Source: an uncultured Methylococcaceae bacterium
GTDB taxonomy: Bacteria; Pseudomonadota; Gammaproteobacteria; Methylococcales; Methylomonadaceae
Length of the DNA stretch: 7,869 bases
Direction of reading: 5' to 3'
Assembly: GCA_903939355.1 (NCBI GenBank)
Contig: CAJAHC010000011.1
Coordinates: 1 to 7,869 of the forward strand
The position numbers were made by a program, and so were the translations under genes. This document shows positions 1 through 7,869 of this stretch, one piece after another. The first letter of the stretch is position 1; every line of letters begins with the position of its first letter. The notes beneath the pieces are model-generated. The model was not told the DNA's origin and made no database searches. It saw nothing but the letters and a program-made list of their open reading frames with translations.

Positions 1-18
1 CAAAAAGATGTGGATTCA

Positions 19-477
19 TCACGTTCGCTTCTCGACCTTATTGATGAAGAAATTGACAGGTATCGTATTGTTATCTTTTTCCCAGTTTTCAATGTCAGCG
101 ATTTTTACCTGGTAATCACGATTGCTAAGAGACTGCTTAGATACGTCAATCACGATAGCTTGGCCAGTTAAACTGCTTAATGGTATCTGATCTACGGTTA
201 ATTTATTTTCTGCAAAGTGGATGGGTGCATCCAGATGCGTTCCCCCATGTTCAGGTGTGCAGATGCTATAAGAGGAATAATAATAGCCTAACGATGTTTT
301 TCCCTCGGCTTCTGTAACGTGTTCAAATCCTTTGATATTATTAGGCCAATATAATGTTGACTGGTCATAACTATGACTCAAATCCAGCCATTCCATGGAA
401 TTTAATGATTGAGCTAGATTGGCATGTTGAGCGCATCCAATAAGTCCGATAGTGATTAAAAAAATTATTTTTTTCAT
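19..477 (-). pseudogene. Cyclase-family (kynurenine formamidase-like) lipoprotein, C-terminus lost
   Basis: The frame reads as a 152-residue protein. It opens with a lipoprotein signal peptide (MKKIIFLITIGLIGC, lipobox LIGC, predicted lipidated Cys15), so the product would sit in the periplasm on a membrane. The body matches the cyclase family (PF04199): an early DLSH, then YWP, and the metal-binding signature HGGTHLDAPIHF near residues 77-88. Relatives include metal-dependent kynurenine formamidases and other amide or ester hydrolases; the substrate here cannot be told. I prefer the ATG at 477 over the upstream one at 528 because it gives a clean signal peptide and has AAAGG upstream. Family members usually run about 250 residues. 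After 'TIPVN' the expected 'IVLLRTG'-type strand is absent, and a stop follows ten residues later at 19-21. Neither other frame restores it in the bases available. I therefore infer a truncated or frameshifted gene. It is divergent from the 5-oxoprolinase gene. Confidence 0.62.
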
Positions 478-662
478 ATTTCTAACCTTTTTTATTTGTC
501 TGGTTTTTACCTTTTTATACCTGATCATAATCCTAACGGGTTGTTTTCAGCAAACATCTGGGATAAATCGAAGTCAAGTTTTAGATGGATGACACTGGGG
601 CTTAACTTCTTGGGAGTATTATGATTTTTTTGTGGTTAAACTAAGCCTGTTTTTGTTGCTTG

Positions 663-689
663 TTGATACTGGTATCATTGTCCTATTAT
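663..689 (+). promoter_or_regulatory. Possible promoter with overlapping dyad (operator-like) for the 5-oxoprolinase gene
   Basis: TTGATA (663-668) and TATTAT (684-689) each match the sigma70 -35 and -10 consensus at five of six positions, but the spacer is only 15 bp, shorter than ideal. The dyad TGATAC-TG-GTATCA (664-677) overlaps the -35 element and spacer, a usual place for a repressor site. The rest of the 478-773 gap between the two divergent genes is AT-rich and shows no gene. Upstream of the cyclase start a TATGAT on the minus strand (524-529) could be its -10, without a good -35. All of this is pattern reading and the site is weak. Confidence 0.3.
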
Positions 690-773
690 CTTCCAATATC
701 ACAATGAGTTGGTTCAACACTTTCAGTTGTTGCTTAACATGCAAGTTGTTATTCAACGGGGCTTTTAAGAATA

Positions 774-3700
774 ATGTCAGATTGGCAGTTTTGGATTGAT
801 CGTGGCGGTACTTTTACTGACGTTATCGGGTACAGCCCTGATGGACGAATTGTGATCCGTAAATTACTTTCAGAAAATCCCGAATGTTATCAGGATGCCG
901 CTTTGCAAGGGATTCGTGATATTTTACAAGTACCTGCCGGTATGCCAATGCCCGCATGTATCGAAAGTGTAAAAATGGGTACGACCATCGGCACGAATGC
1001 TTTGTTGGAGCGTAAAGGTGAAAAAGTTGCATTAGCAATTACACGTGGGTTTAAAGACTGCTTACGAATTGGTTATCAAAATCGACCTTCTATTTTTGCA
1101 CTCAATATTTGTTTACCTGAACAGCTTTACCAAACAGTCATTGAGATTGATGCGCGAGTTATGGCGCACGGTCAGGTATTGGTACCTTTAGATGTTGATC
1201 AGGCAAGAAACCAGCTACAAGAAGCATATGATCAAGGTCTGCGTTCATTAGCGATCGTTTTGATGCATGCCTGGCGTTATTCTGAGCAAGAATTGCAATT
1301 GGCAGACATAGCTAAGCAAATTGGTTTTACCCAAATTTCTGTTTCTCATCAAGTCAGTCCACTCTTAAAGCTCGTCAGTCGCGCAGACACTACTGTAGTT
1401 GATGCTTATTTATCGCCACAATTAAAATGCTATGTAACACAAATTGTGGAAAGCCTTGGTAGCGATGAAAAGAAACTGCGTTTATTTTTTATGCAATCTA
1501 ACGGTGGTTTGGTTGATGCACAGCTCTTTCAGGGTAAAGACAGTATTCTTTCTGGGCCGGCAGGTGGCATCATCGGTGCTAAAATGGTGTCGTCTCTGGC
1601 TGGGCTACACAAAATTATCACTTTCGATATGGGAGGTACGTCTACTGATGTTGCGCATTATGCTGGAGAATTAGAGCGCAGTTTTGAAACTGAAATTGCC
1701 GGTGTCCGAATACGTGCGCCGATGATGCAGATCCATACAGTTGCCGCAGGTGGGGGGTCTAAGCTCTTTTTTGATGGCATGCGTTATCGAGTTGGTCCAG
1801 AATCGGCTGGTTCAACCCCGGGCCCTGCTTGTTACAGGCGAGGTGGACCACTAACTGTAACTGATGCCAATTTAATGGTTGGTAAGTTGCCGTTGTTTCC
1901 GACAATATTTGGACAACATGGCGATTTGCCGCCAGATGTTGATCGGGTAAAGTATTTATTTGAAGCGTTGTCTGCAAGCATAAAGTTCCAGTGTGGTGAT
2001 AAGCGAACACCAGAACAAGTTGCCGAAGGGTTTTTAAACATTGCAGTAGAAAATATGGCGGCGGCTATCAAGAAAATTTCCGTCCAAAAGGGCTACAATA
2101 TTTTTGAGTATGCCTTGTGTTGTTACGGAGCCGCAGGCGGACAACACGCTTGTAAAATTGCCGATCGATTGGGTATCCAAACAGTACTTTTGCATCCTTT
2201 TGCTGGCGTATTATCAGCATACGGTATGGGGTTGGCTGATTTTCGAGTTATTAAGGAGTTGGTGTTGGAGTTAAGTTGGGAGGCGACTAACGAAGATGTT
2301 TTAGATGTTTGTCTGCAAAAGTTGGAGGCTCAGGGTCGTTCAGAACTTGAATCACAAGGTTTGGCGAACTTGAAGATAAGCCTTGAGCGACGCTTATTAC
2401 TTCGCTATCAAGGAACAGATAGCCATCTATCTGTCAAGTTTAGCGATAAGCAGTCGATGCTTGCTGATTTTCAGCGACAATACCTTCAACGTTTTGGATT
2501 TTGCTATGAAAATAGGTCGTTGGTAGTTGAAACGGCAATAGTTGAATGTGTAGGCAGTGAAAGACATGTAATTGATGATAGTAGGAGCTTACCAATATAC
2601 GGTATAGGAAAGCCGGAATTAATAACTCGTATTTTTAGTAATGATTTATGGCATGAAGCACCGGTTTATCAACGTAATAATTTATCAAAATTACAAATTA
2701 TTGTCGGTCCAGCCATTATTATCGAACCGACAGCTACAATTGTTATCGAGCCGGGTTGGCAAGGAGAGTTGCAACTGAATGGTAATCTTTTACTAAACCG
2801 TATTCTGCCTTTACGACAAACATTCGCTGTATTAACTAAAGCCGATCCGGTTTTATTGGAAATTTTCAACAAATTGTTTATGTCGATAGCCGAGCAAATG
2901 GGCTTTGTTCTGCAAAACACGGCGCATTCAGTTAATATCAAGGAGCGGTTGGATTTTTCATGTGCCATTTTCGATGTTGAGGGTCAACTGATCGCTAATG
3001 CGCCACATATTCCTGTACATTTAGGTTCAATGGGTGAAAGCGTAAAAGCGCTATTGCGTAAATATGCTTCTACTATCCAGCACGGTGATGTTTATCTGTT
3101 AAATTCGCCCTATGCCGGCGGTACGCATTTACCTGATATTACAGTGATAACGCCTGTGTTTGCGGAAGATAAAAAAGAGTTGTTATTTTTTACTGCTTCT
3201 CGTGGACATCATGCTGATGTGGGCGGAATATCACCGGGGTCAATGCCTGCTAACAGTCGCCATATCGATGAGGAGGGCTTAATTAGTGACGGCTTGAGAA
3301 TTGTCTCTAATGGTGAGTTAGAAGAAGCAATTTTAACCGCATGGTTGGAGTCAGGGCCCTATCCAGCTCGCAATCCTAAACAAAACATCGCTGACCTTCA
3401 AGCCCAAATAGCAGCTAACGAGAAAGGCGCTCAGGAATTGTTGCGCATGGTTGCTAGTTACTCTTTGTCGATAGTGCAGGCTTATATGCAATATGTTCAG
3501 GACAATGCCGAAGCTTGCGTGCGAGCAGTTATTGCAAAATTATCTAATGGTTTCTTTGAGTATGAAATGGATGGGGGTGCGAAAATTAATGTAGCCGTTT
3601 TCATTGATCATAAAAGATGCAAGGCACGTATCGACTTCAGTGGAACTTCTTCGCAATTGCCAAACAACTTTAATGCACCGGCAGCGGTGTCCAAGGCGGC

Positions 3701-4370
3701 TGTACTTTATGTCTTTAGAACTTTGGTGCGAGACGATATTCCTCTCAACGCCGGTTGTATGAGGCCTTTGGAAATTATAATACCAGATAATTCGTTGCTT
3801 AATCCTAGCTATCCGGCAGCGGTGGTTGCCGGTAATGTTGAGACTTCGCAGTATATAGTTGATGCATTGTACGGAGCACTAGGGATAATAGCGGCTTCAC
3901 AAGGTACGATGAACAATTTAACTTTCGGCAATGATCACTACCAGTATTACGAGACAATTTGTGGCGGAGCAGGAGCAGGTGATGGCTTTGACGGTTGTGA
4001 TGCCGTACATACCCATATGACTAACTCACGCATTACGGATCCAGAAGTTCTGGAATTACGTTACCCCGTTTTATTGCACGAATTTTCTATTCGCAAGGGT
4101 AGTGGTGGAATGGGTTTTAATCGAGGTGGTGATGGCGTGATAAGACGCATTAAATTTCTGGAATCTATGACTGTTACTATTCTCTCTAGTCATCGAAGAC
4201 TACCACCTTTTGGTATTCATGGTGGAAAACCTGGAAAGATTGGTATAAATACAGTGACTTCAATAGGTGGTCATGTCGAAATACTACCAGGGTGTTTCGA
4301 AATTGAAGTCGATGCAGGTGATATCTTACAGATTGAAAGCCCTGGAGGAGGTGGGTTTGGATTTGGATAA
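774..4370 (+). CDS. oplaH: 5-oxoprolinase (ATP-hydrolysing), fused HyuA-HyuB type
   Basis: This 1198-residue cytosolic enzyme is predicted to convert 5-oxo-L-proline plus ATP to L-glutamate, ADP and phosphate. The N-terminal half is a hydantoinase A/oxoprolinase module. It has a first phosphate-binding motif DRGGTFTDV (9-17), the segment [13 protein letters not shown] (30-42) typical of 5-oxoprolinases, [14 protein letters not shown] (69-82), and a second actin-like motif [10 protein letters not shown] (284-293) followed by AAGGGS (324-329). An A-subunit C-terminal region spans roughly 510-675. A short linker near 676-690 leads into a hydantoinase B module. That module shows [10 protein letters not shown] (745-754), GTHLPD (783-788) and [10 protein letters not shown] (809-818), the last two likely holding metal ligands, and a Gly-rich end [10 protein letters not shown]. 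The length and A-B fusion fit the eukaryotic-type enzyme, not separate HyuA and HyuB subunits. The ATG at 774 begins right before the conserved N-terminus; its ribosome site is weak (TAAGA only 3 bases upstream). No partner genes adjoin it. A hydantoinase activity is the alternative. Confidence 0.9.
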   Translation: MSDWQFWIDRGGTFTDVIGYSPDGRIVIRKLLSENPECYQDAALQGIRDILQVPAGMPMPACIESVKMGTTIGTNALLERKGEKVALAITRGFKDCLRIGYQNRPSIFALNICLPEQLYQTVIEIDARVMAHGQVLVPLDVDQARNQLQEAYDQGLRSLAIVLMHAWRYSEQELQLADIAKQIGFTQISVSHQVSPLLKLVSRADTTVVDAYLSPQLKCYVTQIVESLGSDEKKLRLFFMQSNGGLVDAQLFQGKDSILSGPAGGIIGAKMVSSLAGLHKIITFDMGGTSTDVAHYAGELERSFETEIAGVRIRAPMMQIHTVAAGGGSKLFFDGMRYRVGPESAGSTPGPACYRRGGPLTVTDANLMVGKLPLFPTIFGQHGDLPPDVDRVKYLFEALSASIKFQCGDKRTPEQVAEGFLNIAVENMAAAIKKISVQKGYNIFEYALCCYGAAGGQHACKIADRLGIQTVLLHPFAGVLSAYGMGLADFRVIKELVLELSWEATNEDVLDVCLQKLEAQGRSELESQGLANLKISLERRLLLRYQGTDSHLSVKFSDKQSMLADFQRQYLQRFGFCYENRSLVVETAIVECVGSERHVIDDSRSLPIYGIGKPELITRIFSNDLWHEAPVYQRNNLSKLQIIVGPAIIIEPTATIVIEPGWQGELQLNGNLLLNRILPLRQTFAVLTKADPVLLEIFNKLFMSIAEQMGFVLQNTAHSVNIKERLDFSCAIFDVEGQLIANAPHIPVHLGSMGESVKALLRKYASTIQHGDVYLLNSPYAGGTHLPDITVITPVFAEDKKELLFFTASRGHHADVGGISPGSMPANSRHIDEEGLISDGLRIVSNGELEEAILTAWLESGPYPARNPKQNIADLQAQIAANEKGAQELLRMVASYSLSIVQAYMQYVQDNAEACVRAVIAKLSNGFFEYEMDGGAKINVAVFIDHKRCKARIDFSGTSSQLPNNFNAPAAVSKAAVLYVFRTLVRDDIPLNAGCMRPLEIIIPDNSLLNPSYPAAVVAGNVETSQYIVDALYGALGIIAASQGTMNNLTFGNDHYQYYETICGGAGAGDGFDGCDAVHTHMTNSRITDPEVLELRYPVLLHEFSIRKGSGGMGFNRGGDGVIRRIKFLESMTVTILSSHRRLPPFGIHGGKPGKIGINTVTSIGGHVEILPGCFEIEVDAGDILQIESPGGGGFGFG

Positions 4371-4420
4371 AAAAGCTCACTCTGTTTAGTATAAGTAAAA
4401 TTTAAACGAAGAGACTAGGC

Positions 4421-4443
4421 GCCTTATATTAACAATATAAGGC
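4421..4443 (+). repeat. Perfect 10-bp inverted repeat (hairpin) after the 5-oxoprolinase gene
   Basis: The arms GCCTTATATT (4421-4430) and AATATAAGGC (4434-4443) are exact reverse complements around a 3-base AAC loop, about 50 bp past the oxoprolinase stop. No T-run follows directly; the nearest (eight T, 4469-4476) starts 25 bases later, so this is not a standard intrinsic terminator. It could be an mRNA 3'-end stabiliser, a Rho-linked end, or a protein-binding dyad. The surrounding gap (4371-4686) otherwise holds the nqr promoter and no convincing gene. Confidence 0.55.
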
Positions 4444-4556
4444 AGGAAAATGTATATCCATCATGAGGTTTTTTTTGTAAAGTTAGAGCTTGATGGTGTA
4501 GTTTTCAAATTTGTGGATTTTCGCTTCAATATATTGCATAACCACTAAATCCGGCA

Positions 4557-4585
4557 TTGAGAACACATCGTTTTTATGGTCTAAT
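4557..4585 (+). promoter_or_regulatory. Predicted sigma70-type promoter of the nqr operon
   Basis: TTGAGA (4557-4562) and TCTAAT (4580-4585) each match the consensus at five of six positions and are separated by exactly 17 bp. Transcription would start near 4592, giving a leader of about 95 nt before the nqrA ATG at 4687. It is the best-scoring promoter pattern I found by eye between the oxoprolinase and nqrA. I see no clear operator next to it. Confidence 0.5.
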
Positions 4586-4635
4586 GACAGGGTTTGTTTT
4601 ATGAATTAATGCGCCTCTTGTATTTATGTGGTTGA

Positions 4636-6035
<1,400 letters not shown>

Positions 6036-6036
<1 letters not shown>

Positions 6037-7238
6037 TGTCGGCTAGAGAAATTTTAGATAGCATAGAGCCGCATTTTACAAAAGGTGGTCGGTTTGCCAA
6101 GTATTACGGTCTTTATGAGATGGTGGATACTTTCATATATACGCCCGCTGATGTAACTCGCGGCACAACGCATGTTCGTGACGGTAATGACCTGAAACGG
6201 ACGATGACTTTTGTAGTGATAGCAACGCTGTTTTGTGTGCTGATGGCGATGTATAACACCGGTTACCAAGCCAATTTGGCAATGGCTACCATGGGTCTTG
6301 AGACAATAGATAACTGGCGCAGTATCCCGATGATGTTGTTCGGCTACAGCACCATGAATCCGTTTTCCAATCTGGCTCACGGCGCTTTATACTTTTTACC
6401 TATTTATATCACTACCTTGGCTATCGGTGGTATTTGGGAAGTATTGTTTGCCACTGTTCGCGGCCATGAAGTCAACGAAGGCTTTTTGGTTTCGTCCATG
6501 TTGTACGCTTTGATTATGCCGCCTGATATGCCTTTATGGCAGGTCGCCTTGGGTATTTCTTTCGGTATCGTTATCGGTAAAGAAGTATTTGGCGGTACCG
6601 GTAAAAACTTTTTAAATCCTGCCTTGACCGGACGGGCATTTTTATATTTTGCCTATCCCGCATCAATGACCGGAGACTCGGTTTGGGTTGCAGTGGATGG
6701 CTATACCCGGGCAACGCCGTTGGGTTTGGCTGCAAACGGCGGTCTAGACGCTGTTTATGCGGCTGATTATAGCTGGATGCAAACGTTTTTTGGTTTTGAA
6801 CCCGGTTGTTTGGGCGAAACATCAACCTTGGCGATTTTGATTGGCGCTGCCTTCCTGTTATATACCCGTGTTGCGTCGTATCGCATTATGGGTGGCGTAT
6901 TTGCAGGTATGGTCGCTATTGCTACGCTGTTTAACGTGATTGGCAGTGATACCAACCCCATGTTTGCTTTTCCATGGTACTGGCATTTAACTGTAGGCGG
7001 CTTTGCTTTTGGTATGGTTTACATGGCAACCGATCCTGTGAGTGCGGCAATGACCAATACCGGTCGTTGGGTATTCGGGGCATTGGTTGGTGGCATGACT
7101 GTGTTAATCCGGGTGGTTAATCCTGCGTTTCCAGAAGGTATTATGCTGGCCATTCTATTTTCAAACATGTTTGCACCGACGATCGATTATTTCGTCATTC
7201 AGGCCAATATTAGAAGAAGGATGAAACGTCATGCCTAA
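6036..7238 (+). CDS. nqrB: Na+-translocating NADH:quinone reductase subunit B
   Basis: NqrB is the large integral membrane subunit of Na+-NQR. It belongs to the NqrB/RnfD family, carries a covalently bound FMN and takes part in Na+ transport and quinone reduction. The 400 residues are close to the roughly 410 usual in the family. A cytoplasmic N-terminus (about 1-55, with EPHF and YYGLYEMVDTF) precedes multiple hydrophobic segments, near 56-75, 116-140, 150-183, 263-280, 283-303, 314-333, 345-362 and 367-388. Family landmarks are GKEVFGGTGKNFLNPALTGRAF (181-202) and MATDPVSA (330-337). The flavin-attachment site aligns at DGYTRATPLG (221-230), placing FMN on Thr227; the usual pattern is D-x-x-S/T-G-A-T, so Arg225 replaces the common Gly. 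The last eight bases overlap the nqrC start. Local GC is higher than in the first half of nqrA. Confidence 0.96.
7215..7220 (+). promoter_or_regulatory. Ribosome binding site for nqrC
   Basis: AGAAGG lies ten bases upstream of the ATG at 7231, inside the 3' end of nqrB. It is the best-placed Shine-Dalgarno for nqrC. The next in-frame ATG (7261) has only a weak TAAG upstream, so this site supports the longer NqrC product. Confidence 0.55.
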
Positions 7239-7869
7239 TAATAAAACGTCTTGTAAGCACATGGAAAAATGGTGTGCAGCACTCAATAATAATGCTTACT
7301 ACCAGAAATTTGATGTTTATAAAAGCAAAGTTCTGGCCTTAGGTAACGATAGTCTGGAAAAGACGATTGCCATTGCGGTTGCGCTATGTCTCGTGTGTGC
7401 GGTTTTGGTTTCCTTTGCAGCGGTTGCTTTAAAGCCATTGCAAATTGACAACAAAGCAGCGGATATGAAGAAGAATATTCTTGATGTGGCGGGTTTATTG
7501 GAAGAAGGCGCTGATATCAACGCGGCATTTTCTGAAAAAATCGAAGCCAAGATTGTTGACCTGGAAACAGGTGACTATGTTGCGAACATTGATGCAGATG
7601 AATTTGATCAACGTAAAGCAGCAAAAGATCCTGCACAAAGCGTCGCTATTCCAAAAGATAAAGATATTGCCCATATCCGGGTAAAAGCCAAATATGCCAA
7701 AGTCTTTTTGGTTAAAGAATCCGGCGTTATCAAATCCATTATTCTGCCTATGCATGGTTATGGCTTATGGTCAACCTTGTATGGTTTCCTGTCTTTGGAT
7801 GCTGACGGACAAACCGTACAAAGTATCAACTTCTACGATCAAGCGGAAACGCCTGGACTGGGTGGTGAA
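7231..7869 (+). CDS. nqrC: Na+-translocating NADH:quinone reductase subunit C (partial, runs off the right edge)
   Basis: The frame is open from the ATG at 7231 to the window end: 213 residues seen of a protein usually near 260. NqrC is a single-pass membrane protein whose periplasmic domain carries a covalent FMN. One hydrophobic helix (about 44-66, with CLVC) is followed by ALKPLQ, a KNILDVAGLLEEG segment (81-93) and the hallmark HGYGLWSTLYGFLSLD (175-190), then FYDQAETPGLGGE at the edge. The FMN-attachment threonine normally lies beyond this point, so it cannot be judged here. The start overlaps nqrB by eight bases. The N-terminus has about 38 residues before GNDSLEKT, where the Vibrio-type proteins begin; it includes Cys8 and Cys15. 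A later start (Met at 7261) is possible but poorly supported. The remaining subunits nqrD, nqrE and nqrF would be expected downstream. Confidence 0.93.
   Translation, partial: MPNNKTSCKHMEKWCAALNNNAYYQKFDVYKSKVLALGNDSLEKTIAIAVALCLVCAVLVSFAAVALKPLQIDNKAADMKKNILDVAGLLEEGADINAAFSEKIEAKIVDLETGDYVANIDADEFDQRKAAKDPAQSVAIPKDKDIAHIRVKAKYAKVFLVKESGVIKSIILPMHGYGLWSTLYGFLSLDADGQTVQSINFYDQAETPGLGGE

Noticed and set aside
2669..2968. A 99-codon minus-strand frame within the oxoprolinase gene.
   Set aside because: It is antisense to a conserved coding region, and the peptide shows no family features.
4421..4476. Reading the hairpin plus the T8 run as an intrinsic terminator.
   Set aside because: 25 bases separate the stem from the T-run, far more than a working intrinsic terminator allows.
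4458..4496. Inverted repeat CCATCA (4458-4463) and TGATGG (4491-4496).
   Set aside because: Only six pairs across a loop of 27 bases with poor extension; this is likely by chance in such DNA.
4450..4548. A 32-codon plus-strand open frame (ATG at 4450, TAA at 4546-4548) between the oxoprolinase and nqrA.
   Set aside because: The AGGA before the ATG is only two bases away, too close to work well. The peptide resembles nothing I know, and a frame this short is expected by chance in AT-rich DNA.
6054..6380. A 108-codon minus-strand frame within nqrB.
   Set aside because: It lies fully opposite a certain gene, has a low-complexity His/Arg-rich composition without a recognisable domain, and fits a shadow frame.

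Overview
The window looks like chromosomal DNA of a gammaproteobacterium with moderate to low GC. It carries the front of an operon for the sodium-pumping NADH:quinone oxidoreductase (Na+-NQR), encoding NqrA, NqrB and the N-terminal part of NqrC. The style of these proteins, such as the NqrB N-terminus and the acidic, lysine-rich NqrC, makes me think of methanotrophs (Methylococcales). That placement is an impression from memory and not a demonstrated assignment.

Layout from left to right. On the minus strand at the left edge lies a cyclase-family (kynurenine formamidase-like) lipoprotein gene. It keeps its signal peptide and metal-binding motif, but it loses family similarity and hits a stop roughly 90 residues early, so it is probably a broken gene. 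A divergent, AT-rich intergenic stretch of about 300 bp (478-773) follows. It contains a short dyad, TGATAC-TG-GTATCA, overlapping a weak promoter-like sequence. Next is a large plus-strand gene (774-4370) for a fused HyuA-HyuB protein of 1198 residues, best called ATP-dependent 5-oxoprolinase. A second gap of about 316 bp (4371-4686) holds a perfect 10-bp hairpin and a good sigma70-type promoter (TTGAGA-N17-TCTAAT) that would start the nqr operon. nqrA, nqrB and nqrC then follow with overlapping start and stop codons, and nqrC runs off the right edge.

Function. 5-oxoprolinase returns 5-oxoproline (pyroglutamate) to glutamate at the cost of ATP. The Nqr proteins form part of a six-subunit membrane complex that oxidises NADH, reduces quinone and exports Na+. 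I see no functional link between these two blocks. The independent promoter and the hairpin between them suggest separate transcription units.

I found no tRNA, rRNA, CRISPR array, insertion sequence or complete mobile element, and no convincing new biological system. The points most worth checking are the broken cyclase and its left-edge junction, the altered flavin-attachment motif in NqrB, the N-terminal extension of NqrC, and the two intergenic dyads.
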